Positions 46,299 to 55,382 of a stretch of 64,000 nt of DNA are shown one piece after another. This stretch comes from CAMDMI01 sp044379485 (GTDB taxonomy: Bacteria; Bacteroidota; Bacteroidia; Cytophagales; Flexibacteraceae), in the NCBI GenBank assembly GCA_044379485.1, contig JBIPOE010000001.1, forward strand, positions 62,001 through 126,000, given 5' to 3'. Numbering within the stretch: the first letter of the stretch is position 1; every line of letters begins with the position of its first letter. The notes beneath the pieces were generated by a model that made no database searches, was not told where the DNA came from, and was given only the letters and a program-made list of their open reading frames with translations. Position numbers and translations under genes: made by a program.

Positions 46299-46344
46299 GG
46301 ATTATAAATCCTACGATAGGGGTTCGACATTACAAATGTCGAAC
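46299..46344. repeat. REP-like hairpin unit downstream of the transposase, inverted
   Basis: GGATT-ATA-AATCC (46299-46311), then CTAC and GATA, then a perfect hairpin GTTCGACATT and AATGTCGAAC around ACA (46322-46344). It is an inverted counterpart of the upstream unit with the same order and spacing. The 10-bp hairpin differs at four positions per arm, and every change is compensated in the other arm. Confidence 0.75.
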
Positions 46345-46351
46345 AGCGGAT

Positions 46352-47026
46352 TTAGAGATATTTTTCTCCTTCAAGTCTTTTCCTTATAAGCTTTGCAGGT
46401 ACTCCATAAACCACCTCAAAATCACTTACATCCTTAACCACTAATGAGCCTGCACCAACTACAGATTGGTTTCCAATGCTTTTGCCATGTAAAATGGTGG
46501 CACCAATTGAAACCGATGAAAAATCACCAATTTTTACATTTCCGCCTGTGGTAACTCCTGGTGCCAAACTTGAGAATTTGCCCAAATGGCAATCATGATC
46601 AATACTTGAGTTTGTATTGATAATTCCAAAATCTTCAACACTGGTTCCGCTATTTACAATCGCACCAGCCATAATGGCCACACCATTTCCAATTTTTACA
46701 TCTATTCCTATTTGCGCAGAAGGGTGTATTGCTGAGGCAAAATCCAAATCAGGCTTCGTTTTTAATAGTTTTTCAACAACCAAATGTCGGGTCCAGTTGT
46801 CGCCAATGGCAACAAAAACAACGCAATTTTTAAACTTAAGTAGGAGGGATGTCAGGATTTCCACTTTCCCTAATATCATTAATCCGGAAACTTCAGTACC
46901 TTTTTCAATACGATCATCCAAAAGACCCAGTATTTGATATTGATCCGATTTGATAAAAATATCAATTACCACTTTGGCATGGCCGGAAGCCCCAATTATA
47001 ATAAGCGGTTTTTTCTCTGTTTCCAT
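46352..47026 (-). CDS. NeuD-like sugar O-acetyltransferase, left-handed beta-helix
   Basis: This 224-residue protein has an N-terminal Rossmann-like part (LIIIGASGHAKVVIDIF) and a C-terminal left-handed beta-helix with hexapeptide-type repeats (IGNGVAIMAGAIV, IGDFSSVSIGATIL, VGAGSLVVKDV). This is the pattern of NeuD/PglD sialic or bacillosamine acetyltransferases, which use acetyl-CoA to modify surface sugars. His158 in SSIDHDCHLG is the likely general-base region. Its stop codon is 8 bases from the REP hairpin. No other sugar-biosynthesis genes are close, so the substrate is unknown. Confidence 0.8.
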   Translation of the reverse strand: METEKKPLIIIGASGHAKVVIDIFIKSDQYQILGLLDDRIEKGTEVSGLMILGKVEILTSLLLKFKNCVVFVAIGDNWTRHLVVEKLLKTKPDLDFASAIHPSAQIGIDVKIGNGVAIMAGAIVNSGTSVEDFGIINTNSSIDHDCHLGKFSSLAPGVTTGGNVKIGDFSSVSIGATILHGKSIGNQSVVGAGSLVVKDVSDFEVVYGVPAKLIRKRLEGEKYL

Positions 47027-47069
47027 TAATGGGATTTGAAGGGATTAAATTTTAGGTAACCCAACCTGA

Positions 47070-47474
47070 TTAAATATTTGAGGAAGATTTTGCAAGCCAT
47101 TCTTTCATAGGAGTCCAGTAATATTTTTCCCAGCCACTTTTCAATGCTTCAACTTTATGGATTGGAATACCAGATTGCAAACTACATCCGCCATTTTCTG
47201 CCTGGAACAAAAAAGAACATTCTGAAAAATGGGTTTCCGGCCAACCGTCTTCCTGGAAATTCCATTTTTGGACGATTTCTTTTCCAGGTTCCAGTTTCAG
47301 GTTTATCCCAGTGCAATAGCCTCCAAATACTGAAAATGAGCCGTTTATAATCGGTTCGAAGAAAACCTCATCTCCAACAAAGGATTCGTATTTTACTTTG
47401 TCAGTCAAAAGCTCATAAACAGCCTCCGGAGATGCTTCAAACCAAACGGATTGAGAAATTGTTCCTGTTTCCAT
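47070..47474 (-). CDS. SRPBCC/AHSA1-like domain protein
   Basis: The start at the ATG at 47474 (METGTISQSVWF) gives 134 residues. The sequence matches the START/Bet v1-like SRPBCC fold of AHSA1-type proteins: VWFEASPEAVYELLTD at the start and GWEKYYWTPMKEWL at the end, a common closing helix. These bind small hydrophobic ligands or partner proteins, and the role is usually unknown. An upstream in-frame extension of 22 residues is basic and unlike the family. Confidence 0.75.
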   Translation of the reverse strand: METGTISQSVWFEASPEAVYELLTDKVKYESFVGDEVFFEPIINGSFSVFGGYCTGINLKLEPGKEIVQKWNFQEDGWPETHFSECSFLFQAENGGCSLQSGIPIHKVEALKSGWEKYYWTPMKEWLAKSSSNI

Positions 47475-47592
47475 TTTGAAATTAAAGGTCAAATGTGGGT
47501 TTTTTCTTCCAGTTTTCGTTCGCAGATATTTTCTAAACATTATAAATACAGAATTGGTTTTCTTGCCCGTTTTATGTAGGTTATTTTACCTT

Positions 47593-48810
47593 ATGCAAAA
47601 TCACTTTTTTAAAAGCGATCGTTTAGAAAATGTTTCATATGAAATACGAGGGCCTGTATATCAATTGGCATCTCAATTGGAAAATGAAGGTTTTAAAATA
47701 GCCAAACTTAATATTGGAAATCCAGCACCTTTTGGCTTTGATTCACCAGACAAAATCGAAAAAGACATTATCCTTAATTTATGAAATGCACATGGTTATG
47801 TAGATTCAAAAGGTTTGTATTCAGCGAGAAAGGCTGTTATGCAATACACGCAATCCAAAAACATTGCTGATGTTGAAGTAGAGGATATTTTTATTGGCAA
47901 CGTCGTTAGCGAATTGATTTTGATTTCCCTGCAAGCCTTATTAATTGAAGGAGATAAAATTTTAATTCCCTTTCCAGATTATCCATTGTGGACCTCAGCG
48001 GTAAACCTTTCCAATGGCAAACCTGTCCATTATACATGTGATGAATCTTCCGACTGGTATCCAGACCTGGCAGATATTGAATCTAAAATCACCCCTAAGA
48101 CAAAAGGAATTGTTATTATCAATCCGAATAATCCAACGGGGGCAGTTTATAACGAAACTTTTTTAAAGAACTTTGTGAAGTTGGCCGAGCGTCACAAACT
48201 CATCGTATTTTCGGATTAAATTTATGACAAGATTTTATACGATGGCACTGTGCATCATTCCACTGCTTCATTTGGAAATGATACGCTGTTTGTAACTTAT
48301 GGCGGCCTAAGTAAAGCTTACAGAGCTTGTGGTTTTCGGGCTGACTGGATGATTTTAAGTGGCAATTTGCACATCGCTTCAGATTATATCAATGGGCTTA
48401 ATACATTGGCCTCTATGCGATTGTGTAGCAATGTCCCAGCCCAATATGCCATTCAAACGGCTTTGGGTGGGTACCAATCTATAAACGATTTGGTTTTGCC
48501 TGAGGGCAGACTTGCCAAACAGCGTGATTTTGTTTTCGATAAGATTCAAGCAATAGATGGATTAAGTTGCAATAAGCCTAAAGGTGCTTTTAATATGTTT
48601 CCTAAAATCGATCTGAAGAAGTTTAGATACGAATCTGACCTGGTTTTTGTTTTGGATTTATTGCGGGAAGAACACATCCTTTTTGTTCAGGGAACTGGAT
48701 TCAATTGGATTGAACCAGACCATTTCATAATTGTGTTTTTGCCCCACCTGGATGAATTGAAAAAGCTTATAAACAGCCTTGCCCAATTCATTTCCGAAAA
48801 GGCAAAGTGA
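47593..48810 (+). pseudogene. alaA: alaA-like alanine aminotransferase gene with two in-frame stops
   Basis: Over 406 codons in one frame the translation closely follows AlaA, the glutamate-pyruvate aminotransferase (AAT_I fold): NIGNPAPFGF, DSKGLYSARKAVMQY, NPNNPTGAVY, GLSKAYRACGFRADW (with the PLP Lys) and the GYQSIND and FIIVFLPHLDEL segments. Two stops interrupt it. TGA at 47782-47784 lies after DIILNL and before NAHGYVDSKG. TAA at 48217-48219 follows FSD, exactly where the conserved Glu of SDEIYDK should be. Each differs by one base from a sense codon. There are no frameshifts, so inactivation is recent or a sequence error. If expressed as is, only the first 63 residues would be made. 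Confidence 0.85.
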
Positions 48811-48941
48811 TATAAATGTTTCGCCAAAGCCTTGGGTAAGAAGTTCATTGTTCAAAGTTTTTGAGATGGGAGCAGATCCAGAAAATAACAAAACCTGAAA
48901 TTTGTTCAGTGTTTTTAATCTAAACATTATCAATGCTTTAG

Positions 48942-48975
48942 TTTGATTTCTGCTTTTAAATTCTTCCTATTTTTG
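48942..48975 (+). promoter_or_regulatory. candidate promoter of the methyltransferase at 49063
   Basis: TTTG at 48942-48945 and TATTTTTG at 48968-48975 are separated by 22 bases, about 90 bases before the start codon. Confidence 0.5.
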
Positions 48976-49062
48976 AAGTAAGCCAGGTCTTGCTAAGAAA
49001 AGATTCCCACTTTTTTGCTTCTTTGCGTGTTGTTCACCAGGACAGAATTATAATAACATTGC

Positions 49063-49977
49063 ATGCTCAAAGAGACGATCAAAGGAATATTAAATAGCCT
49101 TCCATACGTTAGCCATCTTAACAGGGAACTTAAAAAGTATAAAACCTGGTATCCACCTGGGCATTATTACAATCCGCTTGTAAATCCTAAAGACCTTGAG
49201 GCTTACTCCGAAACTCTTTTTGACCAAAAGAAAAAAACGGTTCATGGAATAGATTTTCAGGAAGAGTTACAACTTGATCTACTTCAAAAGCTTGTTCCAT
49301 TTTATAAGGAGTTGCCATTTCCTGTAGAGCAAACCAATGGTTTCAGATATTATTTAGGAAATGGTATATTTTCTTATTCCGATGGTGTTTTCCTGTATAT
49401 GCTTATGCGTCAATGGAAACCAAAACGAATTATTGAAATTGGTTCCGGTCATTCATCGGCGGTAATGATTGATACCAATGAGCGTTTTTTTAATGGACAG
49501 ATTAAACTGACTTTTATCGAACCATATCCTGAACGGCTCTATTCATTGTTAAAGGATGCGGATAAAACACAAAACAGGATATTCGAAAAACCAATTCAAC
49601 AGGTCCCATTGTCAGAGTTTGAGGCACTTGAGGCAGGAGATGTTCTTTTTGTGGATAGCAGCCATGTGAGCAAAACAGGTAGTGACGTCAACTTTATCTT
49701 TTTTGAGGTTTTGCCCAAGCTACAATCTGGCGTAATTATCCATTTCCACGACGTTTTTACACCAATGGAATATCCAAAATCCTGGGTAATGAAACCAAAT
49801 GAGTGGTTTGGATTTAATGAGATTTATATTTTAAGAGCATTTTTGATGTATAATCCTGAATTCGAAGTGATTTTGTTCAATACTTTTTTAGAGGAGCACC
49901 ACGAAGAATGGTTTAAGAAAAATATGCCACTTTGCCTTGAAAATAAGGGAGGCAGCATTTACCTGAGAAAAAAATAG
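49063..49977 (+). CDS. class I SAM-dependent methyltransferase (Methyltransf_24-like)
   Basis: This 304-residue protein has no signal peptide. Central motifs are IIEIGSGHSSAVMID (SAM-binding), FIEPYPERL, DVLFVDSSHVSKTGSDV and VIIHFHDVFTP, as in the Methyltransf_24-type enzymes. The C-terminal 60 residues continue the fold. A T9SS protein gene follows on the same strand after about 23 bases, and a promoter candidate precedes this gene. The substrate is unknown. Confidence 0.8.
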   Translation: MLKETIKGILNSLPYVSHLNRELKKYKTWYPPGHYYNPLVNPKDLEAYSETLFDQKKKTVHGIDFQEELQLDLLQKLVPFYKELPFPVEQTNGFRYYLGNGIFSYSDGVFLYMLMRQWKPKRIIEIGSGHSSAVMIDTNERFFNGQIKLTFIEPYPERLYSLLKDADKTQNRIFEKPIQQVPLSEFEALEAGDVLFVDSSHVSKTGSDVNFIFFEVLPKLQSGVIIHFHDVFTPMEYPKSWVMKPNEWFGFNEIYILRAFLMYNPEFEVILFNTFLEEHHEEWFKKNMPLCLENKGGSIYLRKK

Positions 49978-50000
49978 TCTACCAATTTAAAATCCTATTT

Positions 50001-51839
50001 ATGAGAAAGTTATACAATTTATTATTTGCCTCCTGGTTTGTTTTGATTTTCAGCCTTGAATCAAAAGCCCAATTGCTTCAATCTTACAATTTTGTTGGTT
50101 CAGCTGGAAATGAGGTTACACTTGGGCCAGATGGCCAACCGCAAAATGGTGTTTTAGAAAACATAAGAAGAGGTTCAGGCTTGAATCCAAATTCTGGAGT
50201 AGGAACCTTTAGTTCTACTGGTTTCACTACTGCAACTACTTTAGATACTGCTGATTATTATGAATTTTCTGTAAAAGCAAATTCAAATTTCAAGCTGAGT
50301 CTGGATAGTTTGGTGCTGGCCGAAAGGAGATCCAACACTGGAATTCGAACATGGGCGGTTTATAGCAGTAAAAATAACTTTCAAACACCTGGGTTTTTGC
50401 AAAAAACTTTTAGTGTAGATGATGTAAATACCACAAGATCAAACCAAAAGTCCACATTTGGTTCAACGCTTTCCAATATTACTTCCACAGAAACCGTCAC
50501 ATTTCGTTTTTATGGCTATGCTGCAGAAGCCGAGGCTGGAAGTTGGAGATTGGATTCCATTCGGGTGTATGGAAAAATTGTAGTTGCTACAACACCCACC
50601 GGTCCTTCTTTAAAATGGCAAAATACAACGGCCACAGTTGTTGAGGGTAATACGATTTTGGTAAATGTTGCCCTTTCTGCTATTTCAAATTCTGCAACAA
50701 ATTTTGAGCTGATTCAAAAGTCAGGAACAATTTCCGGATCAGATTACAACCTGGGGTCTTTTATTCCTTCTAACATTTCCATACCTGCCGGTCAGACCTC
50801 AGTTGGAATAACAGTAAATGCCATAACCGATTCATTTACAGAGGTTTCTGAAAATGCAATTTGGGTAATCAGGTCAAAAACAACTGGTGTTTCTGTTGGA
50901 CCTGATTCATTATTAAGTATTACAATTTCTGATATTCCTATAGTACCACCATCCGTTTTAAGAACCAAAACAATCGCTCAAATCATTGGATCAGGAACAG
51001 GAAATCAAGCTGATTCTATTGGGAAATCATTCCGAGTTTATGGGAAGGTTTATGGCTTAAATCAACGGCTATCATCCGCCGGAGGTGGATATCAAATGTA
51101 TCTACGCGATGCAACGGGTGGAATTGGTATTTTTAAAACCACTCCTGTAAATGGAATTACGACTTTAAATGAAGGTGATTCTATTAAGATCATGGGTAAG
51201 GTTGATGTTTTCAGAGGCTTAAGTCAGATCATTCCCGATTCTATGGTAATAATTACCACAGGTAATCCTGTTAAAAACCCAACCCTTGTTTCTAAACCAA
51301 ATGAGTCCACAGAATCTGATTTGTTAAGGATTAATGGAGTTAAATTGGTTGATCCAACCAAATGGACAACTGGTGTTGGGGCAACAGGATTTACTGTTAA
51401 AGTCTTTAAAGACAATGATACAACCGATGTTCGGATAGACAATGATTGTCCATTATACAGTCAGGCTGCTCCAACAGGAACCTTTAACATTATTGGGATG
51501 GGAAGTCAATTTGCATCAGGTACAGCTCCATGGAACGGTGGTTATCAATTGATTCCAAGAAGAATTTCTGATATTGAAGGTACAATTTCGGTAAATCTGC
51601 TTTGCAATTGTGAAGCTACAATTAAGGCTTATCCAAATCCTGGTTTGGACGAGTTGGTTATTGAAAACAAGGCTCAAGGAAAATTGAGTTTTCAGGTTTT
51701 TAATACTCTTGGAAAAAATATGATTAACATTTCCAAGCCGGAAGAATTTCAAAGAGTTGATACAAAACTTTGGCCAGGTGGCGTTTACTACATCAAAGTT
51801 GTAGAAACCGGAAAATCCATAAGCTGGATAAAAAGATAG
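50001..51839 (+). CDS. secreted multidomain protein with OB-like domain and T9SS sorting domain
   Basis: The protein has 612 residues with a signal peptide (LFASWFVLIFSLESKA). After a choice-of-anchor-like beta-sandwich domain (residues about 24-195) comes a Calx-beta-like segment (TTATVVEGNTILVNVALS). An OB-fold DUF5689-like part follows (IIGSGTGNQADSIGKSFRVYGKV, YQMYLRDATGGIGIFK, LNEGDSIKIMGKVDVF). The end is a T9SS sorting domain (IKAYPNPGLDELV to IKR). These OB-fold parts often accompany secreted nucleases, but no nuclease domain is visible here. Function is unknown. Confidence 0.78.
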   Translation: MRKLYNLLFASWFVLIFSLESKAQLLQSYNFVGSAGNEVTLGPDGQPQNGVLENIRRGSGLNPNSGVGTFSSTGFTTATTLDTADYYEFSVKANSNFKLSLDSLVLAERRSNTGIRTWAVYSSKNNFQTPGFLQKTFSVDDVNTTRSNQKSTFGSTLSNITSTETVTFRFYGYAAEAEAGSWRLDSIRVYGKIVVATTPTGPSLKWQNTTATVVEGNTILVNVALSAISNSATNFELIQKSGTISGSDYNLGSFIPSNISIPAGQTSVGITVNAITDSFTEVSENAIWVIRSKTTGVSVGPDSLLSITISDIPIVPPSVLRTKTIAQIIGSGTGNQADSIGKSFRVYGKVYGLNQRLSSAGGGYQMYLRDATGGIGIFKTTPVNGITTLNEGDSIKIMGKVDVFRGLSQIIPDSMVIITTGNPVKNPTLVSKPNESTESDLLRINGVKLVDPTKWTTGVGATGFTVKVFKDNDTTDVRIDNDCPLYSQAAPTGTFNIIGMGSQFASGTAPWNGGYQLIPRRISDIEGTISVNLLCNCEATIKAYPNPGLDELVIENKAQGKLSFQVFNTLGKNMINISKPEEFQRVDTKLWPGGVYYIKVVETGKSISWIKR

Positions 51840-51863
51840 CTTTCATATAAAAATTTAGTCCAT

Positions 51864-52487
51864 ATGAAAAAGCAGCTTTGCCTTTTTTTGTTTTTGTTGA
51901 TTTCTCCAATTGTTTTTGCTCAGGATACCTTGTTTTTGAGAAATAAGGAAACCTCGATTGTAAAAGTCAAAGAAATAGGACCAACCGAAATTTCATTTAT
52001 TAAGTATGATTATTTGGATGGTCCTATTTTTAGGATAAATAAAACGGATGTAGAAAAGGTCTTTTTTCAAGGTGGATTAAAAGAATTTTTCAGTATTGAT
52101 ACCAGCAAAATTGAAATGGCTATTGAAGTGAAGGGCCTTAAAAAGGATTTTAGTAAATTCACATACAAGGATGGGCAATATGATGCTGAGATGTATTACA
52201 GAGGCTACAAAGGGGCTGGAACCGGTTCTTTTTTTGCAGGAATGTTTTTTTTGTATGGACTACCAGTTCCAATAGCCACCTCTTTAACGAAACCACGAAA
52301 TGCAATGTTTTATGCACCTGATTTAAAATTATATCAAACTAACCCACAATATGCTTCAGGTTTTAACGAAAGAGCACATAGAAAAAAAGCGGGTAAGGCA
52401 TGGGCAAATTATGGTTTTGGCGCCTTAACCATAATTGGAATAGGTGTGGCCTTCATATTTGTTGCAATCGCTCAACTTGGGAATTAA
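51864..52487 (+). CDS. exported hypothetical protein
   Basis: This 207-residue protein has a signal peptide (MKKQLCLFLFLLISPIVFAQ) and a hydrophobic C-terminal helix (YGFGALTIIGIGVAFIFVAIAQL), and a further hydrophobic patch near FFAGMFFLYGLPVP. In between lies a small beta-rich part (TLFLRNKETSIVKVKEIGPTEISFIKY). I do not recognise the family. It sits 24 bases after a T9SS protein gene and 22 bases before parE on the same strand. Confidence 0.65.
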   Translation: MKKQLCLFLFLLISPIVFAQDTLFLRNKETSIVKVKEIGPTEISFIKYDYLDGPIFRINKTDVEKVFFQGGLKEFFSIDTSKIEMAIEVKGLKKDFSKFTYKDGQYDAEMYYRGYKGAGTGSFFAGMFFLYGLPVPIATSLTKPRNAMFYAPDLKLYQTNPQYASGFNERAHRKKAGKAWANYGFGALTIIGIGVAFIFVAIAQLGN

Positions 52488-52509
52488 ATATTGATACTTT
52501 AAAAAAAAA

Positions 52510-54393
52510 ATGGAACCTATTCAAGCAACATACGAAGACGATAATATAAAGTCACTCGATTGGAGGGAGCATATCCGCCTGAGACCAGGGATGTATATTG
52601 GAAAGTTGGGAGATGGTTCAGCCATGGATGATGGCATTTATGTGCTTGTAAAAGAGATCGTAGATAACTCTATTGACGAGCACATGATGGGAAATGGAAA
52701 GCTGATAGAAATCCTGGTTCAGGAACATAGAGTTGAGGTTAGAGATTACGGTCGAGGCATTCCTTTGGGGAAAGTGGTGGATTGCGTTTCCAAAATTAAC
52801 ACAGGAGGAAAGTATGATTCTGGTGCTTTTCAAAAATCTGTAGGTTTAAATGGAGTAGGTACCAAGGCTGTAAATGCTCTTTCTCAGTATTTTAAAGTGC
52901 AGTCTATCAGAGATGGCAAAACCAAGATTGCAGAGTTTCGTCAGGGAATCATTACTTCCGATGCGCCCGAAACAACCACTACTGAGAAAAATGGAACGAT
53001 CATGATTTTTGAGCCCGATCCTTCGGTTTTCAGAAATTATCATTTTATCCCTGAGTTTCTGGACAACCTCATATGGAATTATGCTTATCTGAATGCCGGA
53101 TTAACCTTAAACTTTAACAGAAAATCCTATCATTCCAAAAATGGACTTCTTGATTTGTTAAAATCCAAAACAAATGAAGAGGAACTCAGATATCCAATTA
53201 TTCACTTAAAAGGTCCTGATATTGAAGTTGCTTTAACCCACGGTGGGGCCTATGGTGAGGAGTATTATTCATTTGTGAATGGTCAGAATACTACCCAGGG
53301 TGGAACTCACCTTGCCTCATTTCGGGAGGCCATTGTCAAAACGGTAAGGGAATTTTTTAAGAAAGATTACGAAGCATCAGATATTCGCCAAAGCATAATT
53401 GGTGCCATTGCTGTTAGGGTTCAGGAACCAGTTTTTGAAAGCCAGACCAAAACCAAACTAGGTTCTATTCAGGTTACAGAAGGTGTCTCCATGCGGACTT
53501 TTGTTGGAGATTTTATTAAAAAAGAACTGGATGATTATCTTCATAAAAACTCGGAGGCTGCTAATGCCATTCAAAAGAGAATCCTACAATCTGAAAGGGA
53601 GCGTAAAGAAATTGCTGGTGTAAGGAAGCTGGCCAATGAAAGGGCCAAACGTGCCAATCTACATAATAAGAAACTAAGAGATTGCCGGGTGCACTATCAG
53701 GATGAAAAAAATGAATTGCACCTGTATTCAACTCTTTTTATAACAGAGGGAGATTCTGCTTCTGGATCTATTACAAAAAGTAGAGATGTACAGACTCAGG
53801 CGGTATTCAGTTTAAGAGGTAAACCTTTGAATTGCTTCGGCCTGACTAAGAAAATCGTTTATGAAAATGAGGAATTTAATCTCCTCCAACATGCTCTGAA
53901 TATTGAAGATGGCATTGATGGATTGCGATACAACAGAATCGTAGTGGCCACAGATGCCGATGTTGACGGTATGCATATTCGTTTGTTGATTATGACCTTC
54001 TTCCTGCAGTTTTTCCCAGACCTTGTTAGAAATGGCCATTTGTACATTTTGGAAACCCCTTTGTTCAGAGTTCGGAATAAAAAGGAAACCAGATATTGTT
54101 ATACAGATCAGGAGAGGTTTGATGCCATCAGGGCTCTTGGTCCAAAACCTGAAATAACCCGGTTTAAGGGTTTAGGAGAGATTTCGCCTGATGAGTTTGG
54201 GAATTTTATTGGTGTGGATATGCGTTTAGAGCCGGTTATTTTGGATCAGGAAACATCCATTACAAAACTTTTGACTTATTTTATGGGTAAAAATACGCCT
54301 GAAAGACAGAGGTTTATTATTGATAATCTACGTATTGAAAAGGATGATATCAATGAAAAGGTAGTGGAAGAAGACTTGGTTGAAGTGGAGTAA
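52510..54393 (+). CDS. parE: DNA topoisomerase IV subunit B
   Basis: This 627-residue type IIA topoisomerase ATPase subunit has a GHKL ATPase with KEIVDNSIDEH, VRDYGRGIPLGKV and GLNGVGTKAVNALS (ATP lid and box). The Toprim domain shows LFITEGDSASG and VATDADVDGMHIR. The length fits ParE, which decatenates chromosomes after replication. A Bacteroidota-type ParE is favoured over GyrB by the opening IKSLDWREHIRLRPGMYIGKLGDGS, though the two are related. The parC gene, often next to parE in this phylum, is not seen downstream, where a convergent gene begins after 22 bases. Confidence 0.88.
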   Translation: MEPIQATYEDDNIKSLDWREHIRLRPGMYIGKLGDGSAMDDGIYVLVKEIVDNSIDEHMMGNGKLIEILVQEHRVEVRDYGRGIPLGKVVDCVSKINTGGKYDSGAFQKSVGLNGVGTKAVNALSQYFKVQSIRDGKTKIAEFRQGIITSDAPETTTTEKNGTIMIFEPDPSVFRNYHFIPEFLDNLIWNYAYLNAGLTLNFNRKSYHSKNGLLDLLKSKTNEEELRYPIIHLKGPDIEVALTHGGAYGEEYYSFVNGQNTTQGGTHLASFREAIVKTVREFFKKDYEASDIRQSIIGAIAVRVQEPVFESQTKTKLGSIQVTEGVSMRTFVGDFIKKELDDYLHKNSEAANAIQKRILQSERERKEIAGVRKLANERAKRANLHNKKLRDCRVHYQDEKNELHLYSTLFITEGDSASGSITKSRDVQTQAVFSLRGKPLNCFGLTKKIVYENEEFNLLQHALNIEDGIDGLRYNRIVVATDADVDGMHIRLLIMTFFLQFFPDLVRNGHLYILETPLFRVRNKKETRYCYTDQERFDAIRALGPKPEITRFKGLGEISPDEFGNFIGVDMRLEPVILDQETSITKLLTYFMGKNTPERQRFIIDNLRIEKDDINEKVVEEDLVEVE

Positions 54394-54414
54394 AGTTTGT
54401 ACCTACTAAACCGG

Positions 54415-55281
54415 TTAAACGTCCTTTAGTTCTGGCAAATTTTCCTTTTTCTTTTCAAATAGGTTGAGAAAAATTCCTGCCATCACCATTACCATTCCAA
54501 TTAAGGAAATCCAATCGAAGATTTCACCAAAAAATGATAGCCCAAGGATTAATGCGAAAATAATCCCTGCATAGTTCAAGAAGGTAACATTTTCAAGTCT
54601 TTCCAATTGAACGGCCTTGGTCATGCAAAGTTGGCCGGCTTGTGTAAGTAAGCCCATCAAAATGGCCAAAATCCAATCCGACCCAATGGGTTGCACCCAA
54701 TGAAAAAAGCAATAATAACCAGAAACGGGGAGTGCCAGTAATGGAAAATATATGATAATAACGAGTGGATGTTCACTTTTATGTAGTTTTCTCACAGCAT
54801 TATAGGCTACTGCTGAAAAAATTGCGGAGGCTAAACCTATGGCTACAAATTCCAGCTTTAATCTCGGATCAACCCCTTTGATTAGGAAAACGCCTACTAT
54901 TGAAATGAAAAAAAACAGCCATTTCCATTTGTTCATCTTTTCAGATAGTAAAAATGTAGCAAGAATTGCCGTAAAAACCGGAGAAGTATATTGGATGGAA
55001 ACAGCCGATGCCAATGGCATATTTTGGATGGAAATAAAATACAACCAAAGTGCAAATACTCCAGCGATTCCTCTAATTATTAACCATTTGTGATTAGTTC
55101 CCCAAAAATAAACGCCAGCTTGCCAAATGCCAAAACCACAAATAATAAATGAAATGGCTGAGCGAAAAAATAACAACTCCAAGGCAGGTAGATAGGAAAG
55201 CTTTTTTACACACAAATTTAGAAATGCATAAAAACCAGTTGATGCCAGCATGTAGCTTTTACCTTTAGACCAAATCAGCAT
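54415..55281 (-). CDS. EamA-family (DMT) transporter
   Basis: This 288-residue inner-membrane protein has about ten hydrophobic helices in two EamA halves, each with the usual pattern (FFRSAISFII, IIRGIAGVFALWLYFISI, IFALILGLSFFGEIFDW). Drug/metabolite transporters of this kind usually export amino acids or other small molecules. The substrate is unknown. The gene converges with parE, with only 21 bases between the stops. Confidence 0.8.
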   Translation of the reverse strand: MLIWSKGKSYMLASTGFYAFLNLCVKKLSYLPALELLFFRSAISFIICGFGIWQAGVYFWGTNHKWLIIRGIAGVFALWLYFISIQNMPLASAVSIQYTSPVFTAILATFLLSEKMNKWKWLFFFISIVGVFLIKGVDPRLKLEFVAIGLASAIFSAVAYNAVRKLHKSEHPLVIIIYFPLLALPVSGYYCFFHWVQPIGSDWILAILMGLLTQAGQLCMTKAVQLERLENVTFLNYAGIIFALILGLSFFGEIFDWISLIGMVMVMAGIFLNLFEKKKENLPELKDV

Positions 55282-55382
55282 GAAGTATTAGCCTCCTTTC
55301 GGAGAAGTTGCAAAGATGGTTTAGAAAAAATATTAAAAAGTTTTTAAATGGCAATATTTACAAAAACGGTATAATTTTTAAT

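Noticed and set aside
47782..47784. TGA in the alaA frame as a selenocysteine codon
   Set aside because: Selenocysteine is not expected at this aminotransferase position, a second stop (TAA) follows, and no SECIS-like hairpin was noticed after the TGA.
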